From contig NZ_BNBB01000031.1 in the NCBI RefSeq assembly GCF_014654615.1, forward strand, positions 1 to 64,000: a stretch of 64,000 bases of DNA, written 5' to 3'. Below the pieces are notes generated by a model that ran no database searches, had not been told where the DNA came from, and saw only the letters and a list, made by a program, of their open reading frames with translations. How positions within the stretch are numbered: the stretch's first letter is position 1; each line of letters starts with the position of its first letter. Shown here one piece after another: positions 31,156 to 41,311 of this stretch. Source of the stretch: Streptosporangium violaceochromogenes. Lineage in GTDB: Bacteria; Actinomycetota; Actinomycetes; Streptosporangiales; Streptosporangiaceae. Both the position numbers and the translations under genes were made by a program.

Positions 31156-33288
31156 TCAGCCCGCCACCTTGTCCGTCAGGTGGGAGGGGAGCGGTTCGTA
31201 GCGCAGGAAGCTGCGCTGGAACGTCCCCATGCCGTGCGCCATCGACCTCAGGTCGATGGCGTAGCGGGTGATCTCCAGCTGGGGCACCTCGGCCCGGATC
31301 AGCGTGCGCCCGACGCCGACCGGCTCGGTGCCCAGGACCCGGCCCCGGCGGGAGGAGAGGTCGGACATCACCGCGCCGACGTGGTCGTCGGGGACCAGCA
31401 CCGCCACCTCGTCGACCGGTTCGAGCAGCAGCGTCGGGACCTTGCTCGCCGCCTCCTTCAGCGCGAGCGCGCCGGCGATCTGGAAGGCCATGTCGGAGGA
31501 GTCGACCGAGTGGGCCTTGCCGTCGTACAGCGTGACCCTCAGGTCCACCACGGGGTATCCGGCCAGCACGCCCCGCTGCATCTGCGTGCGCACGCCCTTC
31601 TCCACCGAGGGGATGAACTGGCGCGGCACCACACCGCCGACGATCTTGTCGACGAACTCGAATCCCCCGCCGGAGGGCAGGGGCTCGACCTCCAGGTGGC
31701 AGATGGCGAACTGGCCGTGCCCGCCGGTCTGCTTGACGTTGCGCCCGAGCGCCTGGCAGCTGCCGCCGAAGGTCTCCCGCAGCGGCACCCGCAGCCCGGT
31801 CTTCTCCACCTCCACGCCGTGCCGCCTGCTCAGCCGGTCGAGCAGGACGTCGGCGTGGGCCTCGCCCATGCACCACAGCACGAGCTGGTGGGTCTCGGCG
31901 TTGTTCTCCAGCCGGAGTGTCGGGTCCTCGGCGACCAGCCGCTGCAGCGCCTGGCCGAGTTTGTCGTCGTCGGCCTTGGACCTGGCCTTGATCGCCACCG
32001 GCAGCAGCGGCTCCGGCGTCGTCCAGGCGGTCATCAGCAGTGGCCGGTCCTTGTCGGAGAGGGTGTCCCCGGTCTCGGCGCGCGACAGCCTGGCCACCGC
32101 GACGATGTCGCCGGCGACGCATCGGGCGGCCGTGCGCTGGAGCCTGCCCAGCGGCGAGGACAGCGCGCCGACCCGCTCGTCGACGTCGTGGTCCTCGTGG
32201 CCGCGCTCGGCCAGGCCGTGCCCCGAGACGTGCACCGTCATGTCCGGGCGCAGCGTCCCCGCGAACACCCGCACCAGGCTGATGCGGCCCACGTAGGGGT
32301 CGCTGGTGGTCTTGACGACCTCGGCCAGCAGCGGGCCCTCGGGGTCGCAGGTGATGCCGGAGACCGGCCTGCCGTCGATCGTGGTGACCTCCGGCAGCGG
32401 GTGCTCCAGGGGTGAGGGGAAACCCTGGGTGATGAGGTCGAGGATCTCCGCCGCGCCCACGCCGCCGCCGGTGGCGAGCACCGGGTGGAAGCCGCCCCGC
32501 GCGACCGCCTTCTCCAGGTCGTCGACGAGGGTCTCGACGCCGATCTCCTCGCCGGAGAGATAGCGGTCCATCAGGGACTCGTCCTCGCTCTCCTGGATGA
32601 TCCCCTCGATCAGCGGGCCGCGGTACTCCTCGATCCGGTCCAGATAGGAGGGGCCCGGCGCGTTCTCGCTGCGCGTGCCGGTCGCGTAGTTGTAGAACTT
32701 CTCGGTCAGCAGCCCGATGAGGCCGTTCACCCTCCCGTTGGTGACCACGGGCAGGTAGAGCGGAGCCACGCCCTCTCCGAAGGCGTCCTGGCAGGCGGCG
32801 AGCACCTCGTCGAAGTCGGCCCGCTGATGGTCGAGCTTGGTGATCACGACGGCGCGGGGCATCCCGACGGCCGCGCACTCCTCCCACAGCATCCGGGTCA
32901 GGCCGTCCACGCCCTCGGAGGCGGGGACGACGAAGAGCGCGGCGTCGGCCGCGCGCAGCCCGGCGCGCAGATCGCCGACGAAGTCGGCGTAGCCGGGGGT
33001 GTCCAGCAAGTTGATCTTGATGCCGTTGTGGACCATCGGGGCCACGGTCAGGTTCACCGAACGCTGCTGGCGCATCTCGACCTCGTCGAAGTCGCTGACC
33101 GTGTTGCCGTCCTCGACCCGGCCGGCCCGCTGGATGGTCCGTGTCGAGGCCAGCAGCGTCTCCACCAGGGTCGTCTTTCCCGCACCGGAATGGCCGACCA
33201 GTACGACATTGCGAATCATGTCCGGCCGGTCGGCCGCGGGTGCCCTGCCCGCGGCTCCCGCTGCCGCGCCGGTTGCCTTCTCTGCCAC
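31156..33288 (-). CDS. Elongation factor G-like GTPase (FusA2 type)
   Basis: 710 aa; GTG with GGGAGG 5 nt upstream. The GTPase domain follows a 23-residue leader: GHSGAGKTT (P loop), DTPGYADF (G3) and TKLDHQRAD (G4). Domains II to V of EF-G follow. The switch region lacks the classical EF-G sequence, as in EF-G-like proteins. These lack normal elongation activity, and their role (ribosome rescue or recycling, or stress) is not settled. The canonical fusA is expected elsewhere, beside rpsL/rpsG. Confidence 0.9.
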   Translation of the reverse strand: MAEKATGAAAGAAGRAPAADRPDMIRNVVLVGHSGAGKTTLVETLLASTRTIQRAGRVEDGNTVSDFDEVEMRQQRSVNLTVAPMVHNGIKINLLDTPGYADFVGDLRAGLRAADAALFVVPASEGVDGLTRMLWEECAAVGMPRAVVITKLDHQRADFDEVLAACQDAFGEGVAPLYLPVVTNGRVNGLIGLLTEKFYNYATGTRSENAPGPSYLDRIEEYRGPLIEGIIQESEDESLMDRYLSGEEIGVETLVDDLEKAVARGGFHPVLATGGGVGAAEILDLITQGFPSPLEHPLPEVTTIDGRPVSGITCDPEGPLLAEVVKTTSDPYVGRISLVRVFAGTLRPDMTVHVSGHGLAERGHEDHDVDERVGALSSPLGRLQRTAARCVAGDIVAVARLSRAETGDTLSDKDRPLLMTAWTTPEPLLPVAIKARSKADDDKLGQALQRLVAEDPTLRLENNAETHQLVLWCMGEAHADVLLDRLSRRHGVEVEKTGLRVPLRETFGGSCQALGRNVKQTGGHGQFAICHLEVEPLPSGGGFEFVDKIVGGVVPRQFIPSVEKGVRTQMQRGVLAGYPVVDLRVTLYDGKAHSVDSSDMAFQIAGALALKEAASKVPTLLLEPVDEVAVLVPDDHVGAVMSDLSSRRGRVLGTEPVGVGRTLIRAEVPQLEITRYAIDLRSMAHGMGTFQRSFLRYEPLPSHLTDKVAG

Positions 33289-33488
33289 GTCGCCTCCCGC
33301 GTCGTTGCCGAAGGAGCGCGGCCGGCTGCGGCCACACCCCCGGGGTCCGCCGCCGCGCCCGTCCACCGCGAGGACGCGGTGTGTTCACCAAATACCCATG
33401 TGGCGAATATCACAAGAGGGCTGGGGCAATCCGCTTGCGGAGCGTTGGATGCGCGCTCACATGCCGTGTGGCCTACGATCGGACCGCG

Positions 33489-34106
33489 ATGCTGAAACTT
33501 CTGCGCCCCGCCGTAACCCGAGTTCTGACCCCCGTGGGCAGGGCGCTCGCCCGCCGGGGGATCAGCCCCAACGTGGTCACCGCGGTCGGCACCTTCGGCA
33601 CCGTCGCCGCGGCTCTCTTCTTCTATCCCCGAGGACAGTTGTTCCCCGGGACCGTCGTGATCACTATTTTCGTGCTGGCCGACCTTCTCGACGGGGTCAT
33701 GGCCAGAATGGCGGGGCGGGGAAGCCAGTGGGGGGCCTTTCTCGACTCCACCCTCGATCGGGTGGGCGACGCCGGGATCTTCTCGGGATTGGTGATCTGG
33801 TTCATGGTGAGCGATCAGCCGGTGCTGGCCGTGGTGACGCTGTTCTGCCTGGTGGCGGGGGCTCTGGTGTCCTATGTCAAGGCCAGGGCCGAGGGCCTGG
33901 GCATGACGTGCGACGTCGGTCTCGCCGAACGGCCCGAGCGGCTGGTCGTCGGCCTGGTCGCGGCCGGCCTGGGCGGGCTCGGGGTGCCGTACGTCCTGGC
34001 CGCCGGCCTGTGGCTGCTCGCCGCGGCGAGCGCGGTCACGGTCGCCCAGCGGCTGCTCCACGTCCGCCGCCAGGCGGCCGCCCCCGCCTCCCGGCCTCTC
34101 CACTGA
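33489..34106 (+). CDS. pgsA: Phosphatidylinositol phosphate synthase (CDP-alcohol phosphotransferase)
   Basis: 205 aa with about six membrane spans. The family signature is complete: D65, D68-G69, A72-R73, G82, D86, D90 (DLLDGVMAR … GAFLDSTLD). In actinobacteria this enzyme joins CDP-diacylglycerol to inositol phosphate, the first step to PI and PIMs. A TACGAT -10 box ends 9 nt before the ATG, so the leader is nearly absent. First of the pgsA–patA–pimA operon. Confidence 0.93.
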   Translation: MLKLLRPAVTRVLTPVGRALARRGISPNVVTAVGTFGTVAAALFFYPRGQLFPGTVVITIFVLADLLDGVMARMAGRGSQWGAFLDSTLDRVGDAGIFSGLVIWFMVSDQPVLAVVTLFCLVAGALVSYVKARAEGLGMTCDVGLAERPERLVVGLVAAGLGGLGVPYVLAAGLWLLAAASAVTVAQRLLHVRRQAAAPASRPLH

Positions 34107-34119
34107 TCGGAAGAGTGCG

Positions 34120-35034
34120 ATGACCGACAAGCCGTCCATGCAGGACCGTCTCGTCGCCGCCGCGTTCGGCGCCGGCTGGACGGTCGTGCCCCGCCTTCCC
34201 GAGCGTCTCACCGGCCGGGCGTTCCGGGCGGTCGCCGACGTGCTGTGGAGACGCCGGGGAAAGTCCGTGCTGCGGCTGGAGGCCAACCTGGCCAGGGTCA
34301 AGGGCGCCACGCCGGGCGACCCGGTGATCCGGGCGCTGAGCCGCGAGGGCATGCGCTCCTACTTCCGCTACTTCCACGAGGTCTTCCGGCTGCCCTCCAT
34401 GCCCACCGAGGAGATCGTCTCCCGCATGCACGTCACCGGCGTGCAGCTCGTCCACGACACCCTCGCCGCCGGGCGCGGGGTCGTTCTGGCCCTGCCCCAC
34501 ATGGGCAACTGGGACATGGCCGGCGCGTGGTTCGCCCGGACGGGGCACCCGTTCACCACGGTGGCCGAACGGCTTCGGCCGGAGTCGCTCTTCCACCGCT
34601 ACACCGCCTTCCGCGAAGGGCTGGGCATGGAGGTGCTGCCGCTGACCGGCGGGGACGGCCAGATCTTCGGCGTCCTCGCGCAGCGGCTGCGCGCGGGACT
34701 TCCCGTGGCCCTGCCCGCCGAACGGGACCTGACCGCCCGGGGGATCGAGGTGCGGTTCTTCGGCGCGGCCACGCGCATGCCGGCAGGGCCGGCCCTGCTG
34801 GCCGTGCACACCGGCGCGGCGCTGATCCCGGCGATCCTGTGGTTCCAGGGACGCGACTGGGGCCTGGAGTTCCACGAGGAGATCGCGGTCCCGGCCGAGG
34901 GCACCCGCAAGGAGAAGGTGGCGGCCGTCATGCAGGATCTGGCCACCGTCTTCGAGAAGGGCATCGCCGAGCACCCCGAGGACTGGCACATGCTCCAGAG
35001 GCTCTGGCTGGAGGATCTGGAGCCCCGCCGATGA
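34120..35034 (+). CDS. patA: Phosphatidylinositol mannoside acyltransferase
   Basis: 304 aa, lysophospholipid acyltransferase family (HtrB-like). The catalytic H(x4)D motif is HMGNWD (about 127-132). GVVLALPHMGN and a later PAERDLTARGIEVRFFG fit substrate-binding segments. It acylates the mannose of PIM1/PIM2 on the inner membrane face. It lies 13 nt after pgsA, with pimA downstream. Confidence 0.92.
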   Translation: MTDKPSMQDRLVAAAFGAGWTVVPRLPERLTGRAFRAVADVLWRRRGKSVLRLEANLARVKGATPGDPVIRALSREGMRSYFRYFHEVFRLPSMPTEEIVSRMHVTGVQLVHDTLAAGRGVVLALPHMGNWDMAGAWFARTGHPFTTVAERLRPESLFHRYTAFREGLGMEVLPLTGGDGQIFGVLAQRLRAGLPVALPAERDLTARGIEVRFFGAATRMPAGPALLAVHTGAALIPAILWFQGRDWGLEFHEEIAVPAEGTRKEKVAAVMQDLATVFEKGIAEHPEDWHMLQRLWLEDLEPRR

Positions 35035-35143
35035 CGGGCGGCCGGGAGAGACGGGTGACGCGGGCGGTGCGAAAGGCACGGGGAACGGGCCCCGGCCCCC
35101 GCGCGGGCGCCGCGCGCCGCAGGCGGGAAACGGCGGCCGGACC

Positions 35144-36271
35144 GTGAGGATCGGCATCGTCTGCCCCTACACCTGGGACGTGCCCGGCGGCGTCCAGGTC
35201 CACATCCGCGACCTCGCCGAGGCGCTCATCAAGGAGGGGCACCAGGTCTCGGTGATCGCCCCCGCGGCCGACAACGCGCCGCTGCCCCCCTACGTGACCT
35301 CGGTGGGCAGGGCCGTCCCCGTCCCCTTCAACGGCTCGGTGGCCAGGCTGTCGTTCGGCTTCCTGTCGGCCGGCCGGGTGCGCCGCTGGGTGCGTGAGGG
35401 CCGTTTCGACGTGCTGCACGTGCACGAGCCGGCCGTTCCCTCGGTCGGCCTGCTGGCCTGCTGGGTGGCCAGGGGGCCGATCGTGGCCACCTTCCACGCC
35501 TCCTTCGAGCGCTCACGCACGCTTTCGGTCACCACTCCCGTGCTGATGAGCGCGCTGGAGAAGATCGCCGGCCGGATCGCCGTGTCGGACGCGGCGCGCA
35601 AGACCCTGGTCGAGTTCATCGGCGGGGACGCCGTGCTCATCCCCAACGGGGTGGCGGTGAGCCGCTACGTCCACGCCGAGCCCCTGCCCGGCTGGGACGG
35701 GGGTGAGGTGATCGGTTTCCTCGGGCGGATGGACGAGCCGCGCAAGGGCCTGCCGGTGCTGCTGGAGGCGTTCGCCCTGCTGGCCGCCGATCGCCCGAAG
35801 CTGCGCCTGCTCATCGCCGGCCCCGGCGACGCCCGGGAGGTGCTGGACCGGGTCCCTGCCCGCCTTCACGACCGGATCGGCCTGCTCGGGCTGGTCAGCG
35901 AGGAGGACAAGGTGCGCGCCTACCATTCGGTGGACGTCTTCTGCGCGCCCAACCTGGGCGGGGAGAGTTTCGGCATCGTGCTCACCGAGGCGATGTCGGC
36001 CGGTGCGGCGATCCTGGCCAGCGACATCCCGGCGTTCCGCAAGGTGCTCGGCGACGGTCAGGCGGGGGCGCTGTTCGCGACCGGCGACGCGGGGGCGCTC
36101 GCCCGCGAGGCCGCCGCGCTGCTCGACGACCCCCACCGCAGGGCCAAGCTGTCGGATGAGGCCCGCCAGGCCGTGCGGAAGTACGACTGGTCCACGGTCG
36201 CCCGTGATGTCCTGCGTGTCTACGAGACCGTGGCGAGCACCGCCGGGGTGGAGGAGGACGACGTTCCGTGA
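35144..36271 (+). CDS. pimA: GDP-mannose-dependent phosphatidyl-myo-inositol alpha-mannosyltransferase
   Basis: 375 aa, GT4 glycosyltransferase. The N-terminal domain opens RIGIVCPYTWDVPGGVQVHI. The C-terminal Rossmann domain has GFLGRMDEPRKGLPVLLEA and the nucleotide-sugar motif GGESFGIVLTEAMSAG. It adds the first mannose to PI. The 109-nt gap from patA holds no separate gene. It ends in a GTGA overlap with the next gene. Confidence 0.93.
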   Translation: MRIGIVCPYTWDVPGGVQVHIRDLAEALIKEGHQVSVIAPAADNAPLPPYVTSVGRAVPVPFNGSVARLSFGFLSAGRVRRWVREGRFDVLHVHEPAVPSVGLLACWVARGPIVATFHASFERSRTLSVTTPVLMSALEKIAGRIAVSDAARKTLVEFIGGDAVLIPNGVAVSRYVHAEPLPGWDGGEVIGFLGRMDEPRKGLPVLLEAFALLAADRPKLRLLIAGPGDAREVLDRVPARLHDRIGLLGLVSEEDKVRAYHSVDVFCAPNLGGESFGIVLTEAMSAGAAILASDIPAFRKVLGDGQAGALFATGDAGALAREAAALLDDPHRRAKLSDEARQAVRKYDWSTVARDVLRVYETVASTAGVEEDDVP

Positions 36272-36807
36272 CGACCACGCTGATCCCGGTGGTGGCCGCG
36301 CTCGTGCTGCTCACCGCCGTCTACATCTCCTGGCGCGCGGGACGGCTCGACCGGCTGCACATCCGGCTGGAGCTGGCCCGCGAGTCCCTGGACGCCGCGC
36401 TGGTACGGCGGACCGCCGTCGCGCTCGAACTGGCCGCCTCCCGTCTGCTGGACCCCGCGACGAGCCTGGTGCTGGCCGCGGCGGCCCACGAGGCGCGCAC
36501 CGCCGGGCCCGAGGAGCGCGAGCACGCCGAGAGCGACCTGTCGGGCGCGCTGCGGGCCGTGGTGGACCAGGAGCGTTTCCGCGACCGCCTCGCCGACACC
36601 CCCGCGGGCGCCGCCCTGCTGGAGGAGCTCGGCACCGCGGTGGCCAAGGTGCTCTACTCGCGCCGCTTCTACAACAACGCGGTCGGTGTGACCCGTACGG
36701 CCCAGCGCCGCTGGCTGGCCAGGACGCTCCGGCTGGCCGGGCACACCGCCTACCCGGACTTCTTCGAGATCGACGACGCCCCGCCGAAGGCGCTCGGAGT
36801 GGAGTAG
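36268..36807 (+). CDS. Conserved membrane protein downstream of pimA
   Basis: 179 aa. One N-terminal membrane span (TLIPVVAALVLLTAVYISW) is followed by an all-helical cytoplasmic part (LHIRLELARESLDAALVRRT). The layout resembles the LemA group, but identification is weak. Coupled to pimA by a GTGA overlap, so a role in envelope lipid metabolism is possible. Confidence 0.7.
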   Translation: MTTTLIPVVAALVLLTAVYISWRAGRLDRLHIRLELARESLDAALVRRTAVALELAASRLLDPATSLVLAAAAHEARTAGPEEREHAESDLSGALRAVVDQERFRDRLADTPAGAALLEELGTAVAKVLYSRRFYNNAVGVTRTAQRRWLARTLRLAGHTAYPDFFEIDDAPPKALGVE

Positions 36808-36880
36808 CGGCTTAGATATCCGTTAAGTCGGACACAGGTAAGCTCTTGGGCGTTTCGTGGCTGATGTGAGGAGATGAGCC

Positions 36881-37888
36881 GTGCGGGTACCCCGGATGAT
36901 CGCCGTCACACTGGCGGGAGCGGTCGTTCTCCTGCCGGTCGCAGCCTGTTCCTCCGGCAAACCGGCTCCCGGCGCGGCCTTGCCTGCCACCCCCGCGCCG
37001 TTTCCGACCCCGACCCCCGAGCCCACCCACCCCTTCACCGGCCTTCCCGGCGCGGCGGCCCGGCCCGTGCTCGCGGCGAAGATCGAGAACACCTCGGCGG
37101 GCAAGCCCCAGCTCGGCCTCAAAAGCGCCGACATCGTCTACGTCGAGCAGGTCGAGGCGGGGCTGACGCGCCTCATGGCGATCTTCTCCTCACGGTTCCC
37201 GGCCAAGATCGGCCCGGTCCGCAGCGCCCGGATCTCCGACCTGCACATCCTGCCGCAGTTCGGCAAGCCCGCCCTGGCCTACTCCGGTGTGCAGACCAAG
37301 ATGATCCCCAAGGTCCAGGCGGCGTCGCTCGTCGACGTCTCCGACAGCAGGGCCCCGGGCGCCTACGTCCGCCAGCCGGGCCGCTACGCCCCCTACAACC
37401 TGTTCGCCGCCCCCCGGCGGCTTCTGGCCAAGGCGCCCGACGCCAGCATGTCCAGGGACATCGGCTTCACCTTCGGCGACGCCCCCCAGGGAGGCGTGCC
37501 CAAGAAGACCTTCGGCGTCAGATATCCCGCGGCCCGCTTCACCTTCGGCTGGTCGCAGGCCGCCGGAAAGTGGCTGATCTGGCAGGACGGCACGAAGAAC
37601 ATGGCCGCCGAGGGCGGCCAGCTCGGCGCGCCCACGATCGTGGTGCAGTACGCCAAGACCGAGAGGTCGGAGTTTCACGACCTGAACCAGAGCTACACGC
37701 CGCTGGTGCACACCGTCGGCAAGGGCAGGGCGGTCGTGCTCCGCGACGGCAAGGCGTTCAAGGCCAGATGGGAGCGGGGCACGGAGAAGGAGGGCACGGT
37801 CTTCACCACCGAGACGGGGGAGCCGATGAACTTCGCCCCGGGCCAGGTCTGGATCGTGCTGGCCGCGCCCAAACCCGTCATCCCCTGA
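36881..37888 (+). CDS. DUF3048 domain lipoprotein
   Basis: 335 aa. The lipoprotein signal is MIAVTLAGAVVLLPVAAC, with a lipobox ending VAAC. A Pro/Thr linker follows, then the DUF3048 region (about 55-330): ARPVLAAKIENTSAGKPQLG, ADIVYVEQVEAGLTRLMAIF, and FRVRYPA-like and SFTFG-type strands. Homologue YerB lies in a B. subtilis operon with pcrA and ligA, but no biochemical role is known. GTG start. Confidence 0.85.
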   Translation: MRVPRMIAVTLAGAVVLLPVAACSSGKPAPGAALPATPAPFPTPTPEPTHPFTGLPGAAARPVLAAKIENTSAGKPQLGLKSADIVYVEQVEAGLTRLMAIFSSRFPAKIGPVRSARISDLHILPQFGKPALAYSGVQTKMIPKVQAASLVDVSDSRAPGAYVRQPGRYAPYNLFAAPRRLLAKAPDASMSRDIGFTFGDAPQGGVPKKTFGVRYPAARFTFGWSQAAGKWLIWQDGTKNMAAEGGQLGAPTIVVQYAKTERSEFHDLNQSYTPLVHTVGKGRAVVLRDGKAFKARWERGTEKEGTVFTTETGEPMNFAPGQVWIVLAAPKPVIP

Positions 37889-38077
37889 AGGGGCCCGCCG
37901 TACGGCCCGGCGCCCCGCCCCGGGGCGGATCTTCCGTGATGTCCAAGAAGATCACCCGAGAGCGACAAGATGGTGTGTAAGTGGACATGCCGCCCAGCGC
38001 CTACGATGGAGGGTGCCGGAAACCGCCCCGGGGGCGGCCCGTGATCCGCACCCCAGCCGTCGTGAGGTAGAGAACCC

Positions 38078-38992
38078 GTGTCCAGCAGCACGCCCGAAGT
38101 CACCCAGACCGCCGTCACCGGAACCGCCCGGGTGAAGCGCGGCATGGCAGAGATGCTCAAGGGCGGCGTCATCATGGACGTCGTCAACGCGGAGCAGGCC
38201 AAGATCGCCGAGGACGCCGGAGCCGTCGCCGTCATGGCGCTTGAGCGTGTTCCCGCCGACATCCGCGCCCAGGGGGGCGTCTCCCGGATGAGCGACCCCG
38301 ACATGATCGACGGCATCATCTCCGCCGTCTCCATCCCCGTCATGGCCAAGGCCCGCATCGGCCACTTCGTCGAGGCGCAGGTGCTCCAGTCGCTCGGCGT
38401 GGACTACATCGACGAGTCGGAGGTGCTGACCCCCGCCGACTTCGCCAACCACATCGACAAGTGGCGGTTCACGGTTCCCTTCGTCTGCGGCGCGACCAAC
38501 CTGGGTGAGGCGCTGCGCCGTATCACCGAGGGCGCGGCGATGATCCGCTCCAAGGGCGAGGCCGGCACCGGGGACGTCTCCAACGCCACCACCCACATGC
38601 GCAGGATCCGGGCGGAGATCAGGCGCCTGTCCTCGCTGCCGGAGGACGAGCTGTTCGTCGCGGCCAAGGAACTGCAGGCGCCCTACGAGCTGGTCGCCGA
38701 GGTCGCCAGGGCCGGCAAACTCCCCGTCGTGCTCTTCACCGCGGGCGGCATCGCCACCCCGGCCGACGCCGCGATGATGATGCAGCTCGGCGCCGAGGGA
38801 GTGTTCGTCGGCTCGGGCATCTTCAAGTCCGGCAACCCGGCCCAGCGCGCCGCGGCGATCGTCAAGGCCACCACGTTCCACGACGATCCGGACGTCATCG
38901 CCAAGGTCTCCCGCGGGCTCGGCGAGGCCATGGTCGGCATCAACGTCGAGGAGATCCCCGCTCCGCACCGCCTGGCCGAGCGCGGCTGGTAG
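38078..38992 (+). CDS. pdxS: Pyridoxal 5'-phosphate synthase lyase subunit
   Basis: 304 aa. It builds PLP from ribose 5-phosphate, glyceraldehyde 3-phosphate and ammonia. The (beta/alpha)8 barrel starts [19 protein letters not shown]. Catalytic lysines lie in [10 protein letters not shown] and in the second site near [15 protein letters not shown] start. A TACGAT -10 box lies at 38002. It forms the 12+12 complex with PdxT, whose gene follows after a strong hairpin. Confidence 0.97.
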   Translation: MSSSTPEVTQTAVTGTARVKRGMAEMLKGGVIMDVVNAEQAKIAEDAGAVAVMALERVPADIRAQGGVSRMSDPDMIDGIISAVSIPVMAKARIGHFVEAQVLQSLGVDYIDESEVLTPADFANHIDKWRFTVPFVCGATNLGEALRRITEGAAMIRSKGEAGTGDVSNATTHMRRIRAEIRRLSSLPEDELFVAAKELQAPYELVAEVARAGKLPVVLFTAGGIATPADAAMMMQLGAEGVFVGSGIFKSGNPAQRAAAIVKATTFHDDPDVIAKVSRGLGEAMVGINVEEIPAPHRLAERGW

Positions 38993-39020
38993 GGGATCCC
39001 CGGCCGGAACGCACGAAAAG

Positions 39021-39062
39021 GGGGGCGGCGGTGTCCCTCGCGCGAGGGACACCGCCGCCCCC
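39021..39062 (+). terminator. Strong hairpin between pdxS and pdxT
   Basis: Perfect arms beginning GGGGGCGGCGGTGTCCCTCG and ending with their complement (about 20 bp, 2-nt loop), 28 nt after the pdxS stop. It separates two genes of one pathway, so pdxT may have its own promoter. Confidence 0.65.
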
Positions 39063-39196
39063 TTCGCCGTCTTCCGGGGGCGCCGTGGGAGGCCCACGGG
39101 ACCCCGCCCGCTCCCGGCAACGGTGGTCCGGTTTGGGGCGAGAAGCGGAGTGGTCATACGCTTGAGGGGCATTCTGCGCCCTTTGAGAGGACCACT

Positions 39197-39787
39197 GTGA
39201 GCGTCGTCCCCACCATCGGTCTGTTCGCCCTGCAGGGAGACGTGCGCGAGCACGCGCGGGCTCTGGAGGCGGCGGGCGCGCGGGCGGTGGCCGTACGGCG
39301 CCCCGCGGAGCTGGAGGCGGTCGACGGCCTGGTCGTCCCCGGCGGGGAGTCCACCACGATGTGGAAGCTCGCCGACACCTTCGGACTGCTCGAACCGCTC
39401 CGGATGAGGGTCAAGGCCGGCATGCCCGCCTACGGCTCCTGCGCCGGCATGATCATGCTCGCCGACCGGATCGAGGGGGGAGTGGAGGGCCAGCGGACGA
39501 TCGGGGGCATCGACATGGTGGTCCGCCGCAACGCCTTCGGCCGGCAGGTCGACTCCTTCGAGGAGGACATCGACTTCGCCGGGCGGGGCACGCTGCGCGC
39601 GGTCTTCATCCGCGCCCCCTGGGTGGAATCCGTCGGTTCCGATGTCGAAGTGCTGGCTCGGGCCGGAGCTGGAGATAGGATCGTCGCGGTCCGCCAAGGA
39701 CCGCTGCTCGCCACGTCCTTCCATCCGGAACTTACCGGGGACGCCGGTGTGCATTCATATTTTGTTGAGATGGTGAGGGAGCTCTAG
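39197..39787 (+). CDS. pdxT: Pyridoxal 5'-phosphate synthase glutaminase subunit
   Basis: 196 aa. It supplies ammonia to PdxS from glutamine. Motifs are GGEST (residues about 52-56), nucleophile Cys in GSCAGMI and the His/Glu pair in [11 protein letters not shown] start after GAGAGGACCACT. yebC follows 3 nt after its stop. Confidence 0.96.
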   Translation: MSVVPTIGLFALQGDVREHARALEAAGARAVAVRRPAELEAVDGLVVPGGESTTMWKLADTFGLLEPLRMRVKAGMPAYGSCAGMIMLADRIEGGVEGQRTIGGIDMVVRRNAFGRQVDSFEEDIDFAGRGTLRAVFIRAPWVESVGSDVEVLARAGAGDRIVAVRQGPLLATSFHPELTGDAGVHSYFVEMVREL

Positions 39788-39790
39788 CCG

Positions 39791-40540
39791 ATGTCCGGCC
39801 ACTCCAAATGGGCGACGACCAAGCACAAGAAAGCCGCGCTTGACTCCAAGCGGGGCAAGTTGTTCGCCAAGCTCATCAAGAACATCGAGGTCGCGGCCCG
39901 GACCGGTGGCCCCGATCCGGACGGCAATCCGACGCTGTACGACGCCATCACCAAAGCGCGCAAGAACTCGGTCCCCATCGACAACATCGAGCGCGCCCGC
40001 AAGCGCGGCGGTGGCCTGGAGGCGGGCGGCTCCGACTGGCAGACCATCGTCTACGAGGGGTACGCCCCCGGCGGCGTGGCGGTGCTGATCGAGTGCCTCA
40101 CCGACAACCGCAACCGCGCCGCCTCCGAGGTCCGGGTCGCCCTGACCCGTAACGGCGGCTCCCTGGCCGACCCCGGCTCGGTGTCCTACATGTTCAACCG
40201 CAAGGGCGTCGTGCTCGTGCCCAAGGGCGCCCTGTCGGAGGACGACGTGCTGACCGCGGTGCTCGACGCGGGGGCCGAGGAGGTCAACGACCTGGGCGAC
40301 CAGTTCGAGGTCGTCTCCGAGGCCACCGACCTCGTCCCGGTCCGCAAGGCCCTGCAGGACGCCGGCATCGACTACGACTCCGCGGAGTCGGGCTTCATGC
40401 CGACGATGAACGTCCCGCTCGACGAGGAGGGCGCCCGCAAGGTCTTCCGGCTGATCGACGCCCTGGAGGACAGCGACGACGTCCAGAACGTCTGGGCCAA
40501 CTTCGACGTGTCCGACGACGTCCTGGCCAGGCTGGGCTAG
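39791..40540 (+). CDS. YebC/PmpR-family DNA-binding regulatory protein
   Basis: 249 aa, beginning [20 protein letters not shown] and including [12 protein letters not shown], both diagnostic. Members act as transcription regulators, and recent work links the family to easing ribosome stalling at prolines. Here it sits between pdxT and ruvC, the usual actinobacterial place, suggesting control of ruv genes. Confidence 0.95.
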   Translation: MSGHSKWATTKHKKAALDSKRGKLFAKLIKNIEVAARTGGPDPDGNPTLYDAITKARKNSVPIDNIERARKRGGGLEAGGSDWQTIVYEGYAPGGVAVLIECLTDNRNRAASEVRVALTRNGGSLADPGSVSYMFNRKGVVLVPKGALSEDDVLTAVLDAGAEEVNDLGDQFEVVSEATDLVPVRKALQDAGIDYDSAESGFMPTMNVPLDEEGARKVFRLIDALEDSDDVQNVWANFDVSDDVLARLG

Positions 40541-40708
40541 CTGTACCGACCCGGGCCCCGCCCCGGCGGGGAGGCGCGCCACCGGGGTCCTCGGGAACCG
40601 CCGTGCCCCGCCGGTTTTCCGCCGGTGATGCCGGGTGACCGTGCGTGGCGTGCCCGCACGCGGTAGAGTCGGGCACCGAACAGATGTTCGGCGAGCGGAG
40701 GCGTGCCG

Positions 40709-41311
40709 GTGCGGTTGCCCGAACTACGGGTGATGGGGGTCGACCCGGGGTTGACCCGATGCGGCCTCGGCGTCGTCGAGGGGCGGCCCGGAGCGCCGCT
40801 GACCCTGGTCAAGGTCGGGGTCGTGCGGACCCCGGCCGACGAGGAGATCGGCGCCCGGCTGGTGATGATCGAGGCGGGGGTCGAGCGGTGGCTCGACGAG
40901 GTGCGGCCCGACGCTGTCGCCGTGGAGCGGGTCTTCGCCCAGCACAACCTCAGGACCGTGATGGGCACCGCCCAGGCCTCGGCCGTGGCGATCCTGTGCG
41001 CCTCCCGCCGGGGGCTCCCGGTGGCGCTGCACACGCCGTCGGAGGTCAAGGCGGCCATCACCGGCAGCGGCACGGCCGACAAGCGGCAGGTGGGCACCAT
41101 GGTGACCCGGCTGCTGCGGCTGGACGCGATGCCCCGGCCCGCCGACGCCGCCGACGCGCTCGCGCTCGCCATCTGCCACGTGTGGCGGGGCGGCGCGCAG
41201 AACCGGCTGGCCGAGGCGATGGCCAGGGTCCGTCCCGCGACCGGCACCACCGCCGCGGCCTACCTGCGCGACCGGGGCCGGCCCGGCCATGCGAGAGGAA
41301 GCACGAAGTGA
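40709..41311 (+). CDS. ruvC: Holliday junction endonuclease RuvC
   Basis: 200 aa. Catalytic acids are D12 ([10 protein letters not shown]), E73 (AVERVF), D146 and D149 ([11 protein letters not shown]). It cuts Holliday junctions symmetrically as a dimer, guided by RuvAB. GTG 40709 was preferred to 40703 because GGAGG then has a 7-nt spacing. A TAGAGT -10 element lies at about 40664. It overlaps ruvA by GTGA. Confidence 0.95.
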   Translation: MRLPELRVMGVDPGLTRCGLGVVEGRPGAPLTLVKVGVVRTPADEEIGARLVMIEAGVERWLDEVRPDAVAVERVFAQHNLRTVMGTAQASAVAILCASRRGLPVALHTPSEVKAAITGSGTADKRQVGTMVTRLLRLDAMPRPADAADALALAICHVWRGGAQNRLAEAMARVRPATGTTAAAYLRDRGRPGHARGSTK

